Positions 52,069 to 60,664 of a stretch of 64,000 nucleotides of DNA are shown in pieces (the first letter of the stretch is position 1; the number at the start of each line of letters is the position of its first letter). The notes below the pieces were generated by a model. That model was not told where the DNA came from. It did not search any database and saw only the letters and a program-made list of their open reading frames with translations. The stretch lies in the NCBI GenBank assembly GCA_963747735.1, contig CAVVGE010000019.1, forward strand, positions 682,001 through 746,000. Reading direction: 5' to 3'. A program made the translations under genes and the position numbers. The DNA comes from AP-15 sp963747735 (GTDB lineage: Bacteria > Pseudomonadota > Alphaproteobacteria > ATCC43930 > CGMCC-115725).

Positions 52069-52944
52069 TCACGAGAAGCCGCGCAGGAGGTCGAGAAAGG
52101 CGTCGAGCCGGTCGTGGTGCACCCAATGGCCGGCCTCTTCGAGGGTGACGAGGCGGGCGTCGCGAAAGTGCCGCACCCGCCCGTCCTCGCCCGGGTTCGA
52201 GGCCCAGCTCTCCTTGCCGTAGACGAGCAAGGTGGGGCAGGCAATGCGGCCCCACAATTCCTCGATCTCGGCCGTCGTCATCTCATAGGGCGGCTCGGCC
52301 CGGACATAATTGTCGAATTTCCAGCTATAGGTGCCGTCTTCGTTTTGGTTGACGCCGTGCTGGGTCAAATGACGCGCCTGCTCGGGCGAAAGGTGCCGGT
52401 TCGCCTCCTGCATGCGAGCGAGCGCGTCCTCGATCGACGGGTAGCGCCGCGGCAGCCGACCGGAGAGGCCGCGCTGCTCGTCGATCCAGCTCTGCATCCG
52501 CCGGGCGATCGGGCGCGTGCCGCGCTCGCGCAGCCGCCGCGGCGAAGCCCCGAGCCCTTCGATCGCGACGAGCCGGCGCACATTCTCAGGATATACCCCG
52601 GCATAGCGCAAAGCGATGACGCCGCCGAGCGAATGGGCGACGATCGAGACCGGCGCCAATTCCTGCTGATGGATCAGCTGGGCGAGATCGTAGACATAGC
52701 CGGCGATCGTGTAGTTGCCGTCGGGCGACCACTGGCTGTCGCCATGCCCGCGCAGGTCGGGAGCGAGCACATGCCAATCTCGGCGCAACGCTTCTGCGAC
52801 CCAGTCCCAGTTGCGGCAATGGTCGCGCCCGCCATGGACGAGCAGCAGCGGCGGCGCCCCGGGATTGCCCCAATCGACATAATGCAGCCTGAGCCGCTGC
52901 GAAAAATAAACGCGCGAGGTCGGGCCGGAGCTATCGAGGGTCAT
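52069..52944 (-). CDS. Alpha/beta hydrolase
   Basis: 291 residues. LLLVHGGRDHCRNWDWVAEA, LAPDLRGHGDSQWSPDGNY, elbow VSIVAHSLGGVIALRYAGVY (Ser), Asp in TLLVYGKESWASNPGEDG, His in LEEAGHWVHHDRLDAF. Resembles epoxide-hydrolase/lipase-like enzymes of the family. ATG 52944. The 31 bp covering its start recur at 54512-54542. Confidence 0.88.
   Translation of the reverse strand: MTLDSSGPTSRVYFSQRLRLHYVDWGNPGAPPLLLVHGGRDHCRNWDWVAEALRRDWHVLAPDLRGHGDSQWSPDGNYTIAGYVYDLAQLIHQQELAPVSIVAHSLGGVIALRYAGVYPENVRRLVAIEGLGASPRRLRERGTRPIARRMQSWIDEQRGLSGRLPRRYPSIEDALARMQEANRHLSPEQARHLTQHGVNQNEDGTYSWKFDNYVRAEPPYEMTTAEIEELWGRIACPTLLVYGKESWASNPGEDGRVRHFRDARLVTLEEAGHWVHHDRLDAFLDLLRGFS
52914..52944. repeat. 31-bp direct repeat, copy 1
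   Basis: The minus-strand start region of the hydrolase gene (MTLDSSGPTS). It differs from 54512-54542 at one base in 31 and is in the same orientation. Together they flank the DJ-1/GlxA segment. Confidence 0.85.
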
Positions 52945-52981
52945 TCGTTCATTTCCACGGGGCCGTGATCCGGCCGCGAAC

Positions 52982-53404
52982 CTAGCGCCCGCACCTCCCG
53001 ACCGAAAGCCCGAGCACGACCGGGCTGCCGCGTCGGCTGAGAGGCGGCCGATAGCGCAATAGCCCAGCCGCGCCGAGGGCAATCGAGCCGGTGCATACCG
53101 AGGTTACATAGCGCGCGGTGGCGGCGAGGCGGCGCAGCTCGTCGAGAAACGCGCTGTCATGGATCGCGTTGTCGGTGACGCCGCCGCCACCCGATACGCA
53201 AATCATATCGCAGGCTGAAATGTCGGCGAGCCGGCGCAGTCCGGCGAAAATCATCCCGTCGGCTTCGACCGTGCCGCCTTCCGGGCTGGCCAGGATCACC
53301 GTCGCGCCGGGCAATCGTGACAGCACCTGGTGCGGCCCGGTGAAATCGAGCTGCGTCGCACCCGGAAACAAGGCGATGACGATCACCAGCCCCTGACCGC
53401 TCAT
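52982..53404 (-). CDS. DJ-1/PfpI family protein, truncated
   Basis: 140 residues; family members are normally about 190-230. N-terminal strands and nucleophile elbow are present: VIVIALFPGATQLDFTGPHQ, FAGLRRLADISACDMICVSG, VTSVCTGSIALGAAGLL with the conserved Cys in SVCTGS. After GAAGLL, where relatives read G(R/K)RATTHW, the frame runs into RYRPPLSRRGSPVVLGLS and stops. It is divergent from, and related in domain to, the GlxA-type regulator at 53491. ATG 53404 with GGAGG upstream. Probably a degraded isonitrile hydratase-like gene. Confidence 0.65.
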   Translation of the reverse strand: MSGQGLVIVIALFPGATQLDFTGPHQVLSRLPGATVILASPEGGTVEADGMIFAGLRRLADISACDMICVSGGGGVTDNAIHDSAFLDELRRLAATARYVTSVCTGSIALGAAGLLRYRPPLSRRGSPVVLGLSVGRCGR

Positions 53405-53490
53405 GACCCACGTCCTCCATATCCATTGACCGGCAGATCGTAACGGGCGTAGGTTTTGTCTGAAATGACTAATTTACCTTGTTTCCTGCC

Positions 53491-54456
53491 GTGACGCGCA
53501 CCATTGCCGTATTGATCTTTCCGGGCTTCCAGCTCCTCGACGCGGCCGGGCCGATTTCGGTTTTCGAGGTGGCGGGGCGCGAAGCGGCGCCAGCTGCCTA
53601 TCGGCTGCGGGTCATCGCCTGTGCCGCCGGGCCAGTGATCAGCTCGTCGGGGGTGCAACTAATCGCCGAACCATTTACCGATGATCCGCTCGACACGTTG
53701 ATCGTCGCCGGCGGCTGGGGCACACGGGAAAACTCCGCATGTCCCGAGACGCTGGCCTTCGTGCGCGCCGCCGCCGGCCGGTCACGACGCGTCGTCAGCG
53801 TGTGCTCGGGAGCCTTCATCCTTGCCGCCGCCGGATTGCTCGACGGCCGGCGGGCCACCACCCATTGGGCGCGTGCCGCCGAATTCGCTCGCGCTTATCC
53901 GCAAATCCGGGTCGAGCCCGATCGGATCTTCGTCTGCGACGGTCAGGTGTGGACCTCGGCCGGGATTTCGGCCGGCATCGATCTCGCGCTGGCGCTGATC
54001 GGCGATGATTTGGGGGAGGGCGCCGCCAAACGCGTCGCGCAGCGGCTCGTGGTCTACTACCGTCGGCCCGGTGGGCAATCGCAGTTCTCTGCCCTGCTCG
54101 AAGAAGACCGCCCGAACGGACGATTTTCCCCGCTGCTGGCGTGGGCGCGCGAGCGGCTGGGGGAACGGCTTTCGGTCGAGCGGCTGGCGGATCGGGCGGC
54201 GATGAGCCCACGGCATTTTGCCCGGTTATTCACCGCCGAGACCGGAAGGACCCCAGCCAAGGCGGTCGAGCGGTTGCGCCTCGAAGCCGCGCGCGAACGG
54301 GTCGAGAGTGGTGGTGAACCGATCGAGAGGGTGGCGACGGATACCGGCTTTAGCGACCCCGAACGCATGCGCCGAGCTTTCATCCGGGCATTCGGTCAGC
54401 CGCCGCAAGGATTGCGCCGCACCGCCAAAATCAACTCGGCTCCGGCGCCTTCTTAA
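53491..54456 (+). CDS. GlxA-family transcriptional regulator (DJ-1-like domain + AraC HTH)
   Basis: 321 residues. N-terminal DJ-1/PfpI-like domain (IAVLIFPGFQLLDAAGPISV, SVCSGAFILAAAGLLDGRRA with Cys at the nucleophile position), then an AraC/XylS DNA-binding domain: LGERLSVERLADRAAMSPRH, FARLFTAETGRTPAKAVERL, RVATDTGFSDPERMRRAFIR. I chose GTG 53491 (MTRTIAVLIFPGF); TTG 53479 is in frame. Likely controls the divergent DJ-1-like gene; the shared 86-bp gap would hold both promoters. Confidence 0.9.
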   Translation: MTRTIAVLIFPGFQLLDAAGPISVFEVAGREAAPAAYRLRVIACAAGPVISSSGVQLIAEPFTDDPLDTLIVAGGWGTRENSACPETLAFVRAAAGRSRRVVSVCSGAFILAAAGLLDGRRATTHWARAAEFARAYPQIRVEPDRIFVCDGQVWTSAGISAGIDLALALIGDDLGEGAAKRVAQRLVVYYRRPGGQSQFSALLEEDRPNGRFSPLLAWARERLGERLSVERLADRAAMSPRHFARLFTAETGRTPAKAVERLRLEAARERVESGGEPIERVATDTGFSDPERMRRAFIRAFGQPPQGLRRTAKINSAPAPS

Positions 54457-54511
54457 CGCGGATCGCCAGAGCAAAATGCGATGGAAGCGAGTGCAGCCGC
54501 AGACGCTGTCG

Positions 54512-54542
54512 GCGAGGTCGGGCCGGAGCTGTCGAGGGTCAT
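54512..54542. repeat. 31-bp direct repeat, copy 2
   Basis: Matches 52914-52944 at 30 of 31 positions. On the minus strand it would encode the hydrolase N-terminus (MTLDSSGPTS) again, but the frame does not continue as a hydrolase. A scar of duplication or insertion. Confidence 0.8.
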
Positions 54543-54809
54543 GTCGAGGCGGTCTCGTCGCGGTCGGAAAAGCAAGGACCCCCGTGCGCACAGGGCGGCA
54601 AACGGGGGTCGCATTTGCGAAGCTTGTTCGCACCCGGATCGGGGTCCGGGCTAAATCTTGGACTTGGTGCTGGGTTGCCGATGCCAAGCGGTCGGCAACT
54701 GCGGATTCCCGGGTGGCATCATGTCTTTGGGACACCTCCTGGCTGGTTGCCGACGCTCGCTATGTGGGACTGCCGCCGAACGGCGTCAACCGCGGGCATC
54801 GGCCGGTGG
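54543..54809. other. Intergenic region upstream of groESL
   Basis: No supported gene. Open frames here read as Arg/Pro-rich shadows. Apart from the direct repeat before it and the promoter after it, I see no structure. Confidence 0.45.
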
Positions 54810-54838
54810 TTGAAATCCGGCGCGTGCCGATTTATTTT
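54810..54838 (+). promoter_or_regulatory. groESL promoter
   Basis: TTGAAA (54810-54815), 17-base spacer, TATTTT (54833-54838): a good housekeeping-type promoter ending 2 bp before the CIRCE element, so transcription starts within the operator. Confidence 0.7.
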
Positions 54839-54839
54839 G

Positions 54840-54866
54840 CTAGCACTCTCGGCCGCCGAGTGCTAT
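54840..54866 (+). promoter_or_regulatory. CIRCE operator (HrcA binding site)
   Basis: CTAGCACTC, 9-base spacer TCGGCCGCC, GAGTGCTAT. The inverted repeat TAGCACTC-N9-GAGTGCTA matches the CIRCE consensus almost exactly. HrcA bound here would block transcription of groESL until heat or misfolding stress titrates GroEL. hrcA is not in the window. Confidence 0.93.
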
Positions 54867-54906
54867 CCCGCCGGCCGAGACAATCAGCTTGCTATGGAGG
54901 GGTACG

Positions 54907-55203
54907 GTGGCATTTCGACCGTTGCAGGACCGCGTGCTGGTCCGGCGCACCGAGGAAGAGGAAAAGACCAAGGGCGGCATCATTATTCCCGACACCGCCA
55001 AGGAAAAGCCGATGGAAGGCGAGGTGCTGGCCGCCGGGCCGGGCACCCGCGGCGACGACGGCAAATTGCATCCGCTCGACGTCAAGGTCGGCGATCGGGT
55101 GCTGTTCGGCAAATGGTCCGGCACCGAGATCAAGATCGACGGCGAAGACCTCGTCGTTATGAAAGAATCGGACATCATGGGCGTGGTCGAGACGGCCGCG
55201 TAA
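54907..55203 (+). CDS. groES: Co-chaperonin GroES
   Basis: 98 residues: FRPLQDRVLVRRTEEEEKTK, the mobile loop GGIIIPDTAKEKP, EGEVLAAGPGTR, VKVGDRVLFGKWSGTEIKID, ending DIMGVVETAA. Forms the heptameric lid of GroEL. The start is a GTG at 54907, fixed by GGAGGGG upstream and by the family N-terminus. It is 11 bp ahead of groEL in one operon behind the CIRCE-controlled promoter. Confidence 0.97.
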   Translation: MAFRPLQDRVLVRRTEEEEKTKGGIIIPDTAKEKPMEGEVLAAGPGTRGDDGKLHPLDVKVGDRVLFGKWSGTEIKIDGEDLVVMKESDIMGVVETAA

Positions 55204-55214
55204 CGGAGGGAACC

Positions 55215-56855
<1,641 letters not shown>

Positions 56856-56878
56856 ACCAAGCCCCAGCTCCCAAAACG

Positions 56879-56909
56879 AGGCCGGCACCCAAAGGAGCCG
56901 GCCTTTTTT
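56879..56909 (+). terminator. Rho-independent terminator of groESL
   Basis: Stem AGGCCGGC (56879-56886) with GCCGGCCT (56897-56904), 10-base loop, then TTTTTT. It begins 24 bp after the groEL stop. Confidence 0.9.
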
Positions 56910-57118
56910 ATTGGCAAGCTGGGTATGACCGCTGTCGGCTTAGAGCGGTTTTCGACCGAGTCGCATCGAGCGCGAGCCCGGTTGACGGGACTTAATAACA
57001 TATACTAAACGTATAAATAAAAATATTCGCGGTGATAAGTCGTATATGATAACGTGGTTAACCATGCCGGAGCGGTCATGCCCCGACCTCCCGCAGAGGA
57101 TCGTGATCAGGAGGGAGC
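56910..57118. promoter_or_regulatory. AT-rich regulatory region upstream of MFS gene
   Basis: A marked AT-rich island (56995-57065, with ATAACATATACTAAACGTAT and TATATGATAACGTGGTTAAC) in an otherwise GC-rich window. It likely holds the promoter of the transporter at 57119; a single -35/-10 pair cannot be assigned with confidence. Confidence 0.5.
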
Positions 57119-58441
57119 ATGCAGTCCACGATGACCACGCCCGTCGATGTGGCCGATGACCCGGTCAGGACGAAGCAATACGGCTGGCGGGTCGTCTTGT
57201 TTTCCGGCGCCGGCTGGTTTTTCGACGGCTACGTGATCAACGTATGGCCGCTGGCGATTCCCTTCGTCATGGCCGACTTGCATCTGACGGTAAAGGAAAT
57301 CGGGACGATCACCACAATCTATGTCACCGCCTACACGCTCGGCACCCTGCTCGGAGGGACATTCGCGGACTACCTCGGGCGGCGCAGCGTGTTGTCCTTT
57401 TCGGTGCTTTTCTACATGTTCGTGGACGCTCTTACGGCGTTGGCGCAAGGGTTCTGGTCTCTGGGCTTATTCCGATTCTTGACCGGCACCGGAACCGGGA
57501 TGGAGCTCCCGGTCGGCTCCACCTTTATTACCGAAGCTGTCGATAACAAATGGCGCGCGCGACTGCTCGCCGTCATGAACATCGGCTATCCCGCCGGCTA
57601 TGTCCTGGCAGTCGCAGCGTTTGCCACGATCGGCGCGGTGTGGGGCTGGCGCGGGGTTTTTGTCGCCTCGATCATTCCCGGCATCTTCGTCTTTATTGTC
57701 AGGCTCAGGGTGTCCGAGTCGCCCCTCTTCCAGCTGGCGCGCGAACGGCTCGCGCGCGGTGAAGTAACCCGCGACCGCGTGGCCAACATTACCGTCTTCA
57801 GAAAGCCATACGCTCGCGATTCGCTGCCAGCCGTGCTGTATTGGATCGGCAACGCGTTTGCTTTTTGGGCGTTTTACACGTTTATTCCGCTCTACTTTGT
57901 GAAAGTCCGGCAAATTTCGACACCGGTCGAGCTGACGTGGCTGGCGAGCTTTCAGGTCTGGGCGGTCGTGATCACCTACCTCGGAAGCTGGCTGTCCGAC
58001 CGTTGGGGCCGCCGACCGTTCGCCATCATGTTCGCCCTGCTGACGCTGATATTCGTGTGGGCCGTAACGCTCGTCCCGGATGGCGCTCCGCTGTATCTCG
58101 CCGCAGCGCTGCTGTTCGGCTTCAACAATGCGACCTGGACGATATCGTTTGCCCATTCGACCGAGCTTTATCCGACCCACATCCGCGGTTCAGGGATCGG
58201 GACGACGATGGCCTGCGGCCGGGTCGTGTCGATTTTTGCTCCGCTGTTCTTTGGCGTGGTGGCGGCGCGCTATGGCATCGCTGTCGCCTTCCGCCTCGGC
58301 GCGCTGGCCTGGATCCTCACCATCATCGGCTATCTGCTGTCGCGCGAGACCAGCGGGATCGCGCTCGAGCATATCGAGCAACGGGCCGCCTCGGCGGCAG
58401 CCCCGCCGGTCGGCGCGCCGCTGCCGCAGCCCTCGGAATAA
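57119..58441 (+). CDS. MFS transporter (metabolite:H+ symporter type)
   Basis: 440 residues with 12 helices: LFSGAGWFFDGYVINVWPLA, LGTLLGGTFADYLGRRSVLS (motif A), FRFLTGTGTGMELPVGSTFI, central loop ESPLFQLARERLARG, SWLSDRWGRRPFAIMFALL, STELYPTHIRGSGIGTTMAC (the E-x-(Y/F)PT-x-x-RG motif of the sugar/metabolite porter branch). RBS AGGAGGGAGC. It lies just before the amidohydrolase gene and could supply its substrate. Confidence 0.9.
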   Translation: MQSTMTTPVDVADDPVRTKQYGWRVVLFSGAGWFFDGYVINVWPLAIPFVMADLHLTVKEIGTITTIYVTAYTLGTLLGGTFADYLGRRSVLSFSVLFYMFVDALTALAQGFWSLGLFRFLTGTGTGMELPVGSTFITEAVDNKWRARLLAVMNIGYPAGYVLAVAAFATIGAVWGWRGVFVASIIPGIFVFIVRLRVSESPLFQLARERLARGEVTRDRVANITVFRKPYARDSLPAVLYWIGNAFAFWAFYTFIPLYFVKVRQISTPVELTWLASFQVWAVVITYLGSWLSDRWGRRPFAIMFALLTLIFVWAVTLVPDGAPLYLAAALLFGFNNATWTISFAHSTELYPTHIRGSGIGTTMACGRVVSIFAPLFFGVVAARYGIAVAFRLGALAWILTIIGYLLSRETSGIALEHIEQRAASAAAPPVGAPLPQPSE

Positions 58442-58519
58442 AACCCGACTATTCTGTCGCGTGATCCGCCCCTTGCCCGCGTCGCGGGTGTCGGCGGACC
58501 CTCAATCGGAGGATCGGCA

Positions 58520-59638
58520 ATGCAGCAGGATCAGATCATCGATTGCGACGGCCATCTCGTCGAGCCGCCCGATTTGTGGGAGCGCTACCTCGAAGGCCCG
58601 TTGCGCACCAAGGCGCCGCGGCTCGTCGCCGACCGCAACGGCCTGGCCCGGATCGCGCTCGAAGACCGGCTTTATCCGCAGCTCGAAGGCAACGGCAAGG
58701 GCTTTCCCGGGCTGCCGGTCGAGTGGTTCCGACCTGACGGCGGGGGCCGCTTTCATGCCCAGCCGGGGATCTCGCCGCAGGCCCGGCTCGCCGCGATGGA
58801 TCAGGAAGGCATCGACATCGCCGTGCCGTTCCCGACGCTCGGGCTCTACACGGTCGATGCGCGCGAGGCGGAATTGAACGCCGCGATCTGCCGCGCCTAC
58901 AACAACTGGCTGCACGAGGAATACCTCGCCGCCGACCGCCGGCGGCTCGTCGGCGTCGGCATGGTGAGCTTGCTCGATGTCGGAGCGGCGGTCGATGAAT
59001 TGCGCCGCGTCGCCACGACGCTCGGCTTCAAAGGTGTCTATCTGCGGCCCAACCCGGTCGGCGGCCGTGCCTTGCACGATCCTGCCTTCGATCCGTTCTG
59101 GGCCGAGGCGGAGCGGCTCGGCGTGCCGGTCATGTTCCATGAGGGGACCGACGGACAGCTGCCGACGGCAGGGCTCGACCGCTACGACAATTTCTTTATG
59201 ACCCATACGGTCTCGCACCCGTTCGAGCAGATGCTGGCCGCGCTGTCGATGATCGCCGGCGGCGTGGTCGAGCGCTTTCCGCGGCTCAAGATCGCATTCC
59301 TCGAATCAGGCTGCGGCTGGCTGCCGTTCTGGCTACACCGCATGCACGAGCACTGGGAGAAGCGCCCACATGAGGTGCCCTGGCTCAAGACCGACCCGAT
59401 CGCCTGCTTCCGCCGGCAGTGCATGATCTCGTGCGATCCCGACGAGGCGACGATCCCGGCGGTCGTCGATTTTATCGGCGACGATTATGTCTGCTGGGCT
59501 TCGGACTACCCGCACTGGGATGCGATCTTTCCCGGTGCGGTGGCCGAGCTGCGGCAACACATGACCGGGCTCGGCGAGGCCGCGCAGCGCAAGATCCTCG
59601 GTGACAACGCACGCCGCTTTCTGGGTCTGCCGGTCTAG
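58520..59638 (+). CDS. Amidohydrolase family 2 (ACMSD/decarboxylase-like)
   Basis: 372 residues. N-terminal metal motif IIDCDGHLVEPPDLWERYLE (DxDxH in place of HxH), GISPQARLAAMDQEGIDIAV, VPVMFHEGTDG (His), HTVSHPFEQMLAAL (His), FLESGCGWLPFWLHRMHEHW, and SDYPHWDAIFPGAV (active-site Asp). This is the amidohydrolase-2 layout used by gamma-resorcylate, 5-carboxyvanillate and ACMS decarboxylases. ATG 58520 with GGAGG upstream. Decarboxylase or hydrolase activity on an aromatic acid is inferred. Confidence 0.88.
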   Translation: MQQDQIIDCDGHLVEPPDLWERYLEGPLRTKAPRLVADRNGLARIALEDRLYPQLEGNGKGFPGLPVEWFRPDGGGRFHAQPGISPQARLAAMDQEGIDIAVPFPTLGLYTVDAREAELNAAICRAYNNWLHEEYLAADRRRLVGVGMVSLLDVGAAVDELRRVATTLGFKGVYLRPNPVGGRALHDPAFDPFWAEAERLGVPVMFHEGTDGQLPTAGLDRYDNFFMTHTVSHPFEQMLAALSMIAGGVVERFPRLKIAFLESGCGWLPFWLHRMHEHWEKRPHEVPWLKTDPIACFRRQCMISCDPDEATIPAVVDFIGDDYVCWASDYPHWDAIFPGAVAELRQHMTGLGEAAQRKILGDNARRFLGLPV

Positions 59639-59655
59639 GAATGGCTGGCTAGGAA

Positions 59656-59730
59656 TGGCTGGGGCGGGAGGATTCGAACCTCCGTATCGCGGAATCAAAA
59701 TCCGCTGCCTTACCACTTGGCTACGCCCCA
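59656..59730 (-). tRNA. tRNA-Gln (anticodon TTG)
   Basis: Minus-strand cloverleaf: acceptor TGGGGCG/CGCCCCA, D-loop AGCCAAGTGGTAAGGC, anticodon stem-loop GCGGATTTTGATTCCGC (TTG reads CAA, Gln), T-arm GGAGGTTCGAATCCTCC, discriminator G and an encoded CCA. All stems pair. Confidence 0.96.
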
Positions 59731-59746
59731 CCGGCGTGGCGCGAAA

Positions 59747-60656
59747 TTATCGGGAAAGCGCCGGGCCGGCAACAAACCCGCTGGCAACAAACCCGCCGGC
59801 AACAAGCCCGCCCGCGGCGCACCACCATTGCGGGCAGGCCGCGGCGAGCGCCGCGCGACCTCGCCGGGCGCAGGCGCGATCGGCAAACAGGGCAAAGCAG
59901 GTGGCGCCGCTGCCGCTCATGCGCGCAATCAGCGCGCCGGGGAGCCGGCCGAGCTGCGCCAGCACCGCGCCGATCTCGGGTACAATGCCGATTGCGGCGT
60001 CGGTCAGATCATTGCGCCGCCGCATCAGCTCGGCGGCGAGCCCGGCAGCGTCCCTCGGCATCGGCGCGAACCGGCCAGCTTTGCTAAAGGCGCCGCGCCT
60101 GGCTGCGAACACGGCGGCGGTCGGCAATAGGACCCGCGGATTGGCGAGCACGATCCCGGACGCCGGCAATTCCGGCGCCGGCGCGATCTCCTCGCCCACC
60201 CCACCGACCCAGGCCGCACCGCCGTACAGGCAGGCGGGCAGATCGGCGCCGAGCGCCAGACCCAGTCGGGCCAGCGCGTCCTCGCCGATCGACACCCGCC
60301 ACAGCCGGGCGAGCGCTCGCAAGGCCGCCGCCGCGTCGCTCGACCCGCCGCCGATCCCGGCGGCAACCGGCAGATTCTTTTCCAGATGGAGCGCCGCCCC
60401 GCCCGCGACCCCGGCATGGGCAGCAAGCAGGCGAGCGGCACGCAGCACCAGATTGCCTTCGCCGCATATCGGCGAGGCTCGCCGCCTCCGGTCCGCCGAG
60501 ATCGAGCGACAACGCCGCGGCCGGCCGCGCGGTGACGCGGTCGCCGATATCGGCAAAGGCGACGAGGCTGTCGACTAGATGATAGCCGTCGTCGCGGCGC
60601 CCGGTCAGGTGCAGATAGAGGTTGACCTTCGCCGCGGCGAAGACCGCGACCGCCAC
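59747..60656 (-). pseudogene. ispE: 4-diphosphocytidyl-2-C-methyl-D-erythritol kinase, split by a one-base frameshift
   Basis: N-terminal part in one frame: AVFAAAKVNLYLHLTGRRDD, GYHLVDSLVAFADIGDRVTA, ending GGPEAASLAD (to about 60475). The rest is in the +1 frame: NLVLRAARLLAAHAG, then the GHMP-kinase motif LPVAAGIGGGSSDAAAALRA and the C-terminal ARMSGSGATCFALF. The total of 910 nt is one base more than a whole number of codons. IspE phosphorylates CDP-ME in the MEP isoprenoid pathway and is normally essential, so a sequencing or assembly error is more likely than real loss. GTG start 60656, 8 bases after the TPR gene stop. The C-terminal tail contains three 15-bp tandem repeats (59768-59812). 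Confidence 0.8.
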
Positions 60657-60664
60657 ACCCCGGC

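Noticed and set aside
52914..54542. The 31-bp direct repeats as phage attachment sites
   Set aside because: No integrase, tRNA or phage gene lies between them; the segment holds only a DJ-1-like gene and its regulator.
59768..59812. Possible CRISPR-like repeat array
   Set aside because: Three 15-bp units directly adjacent without spacers; they lie in the coding tail of ispE and encode a short amino-acid repeat.
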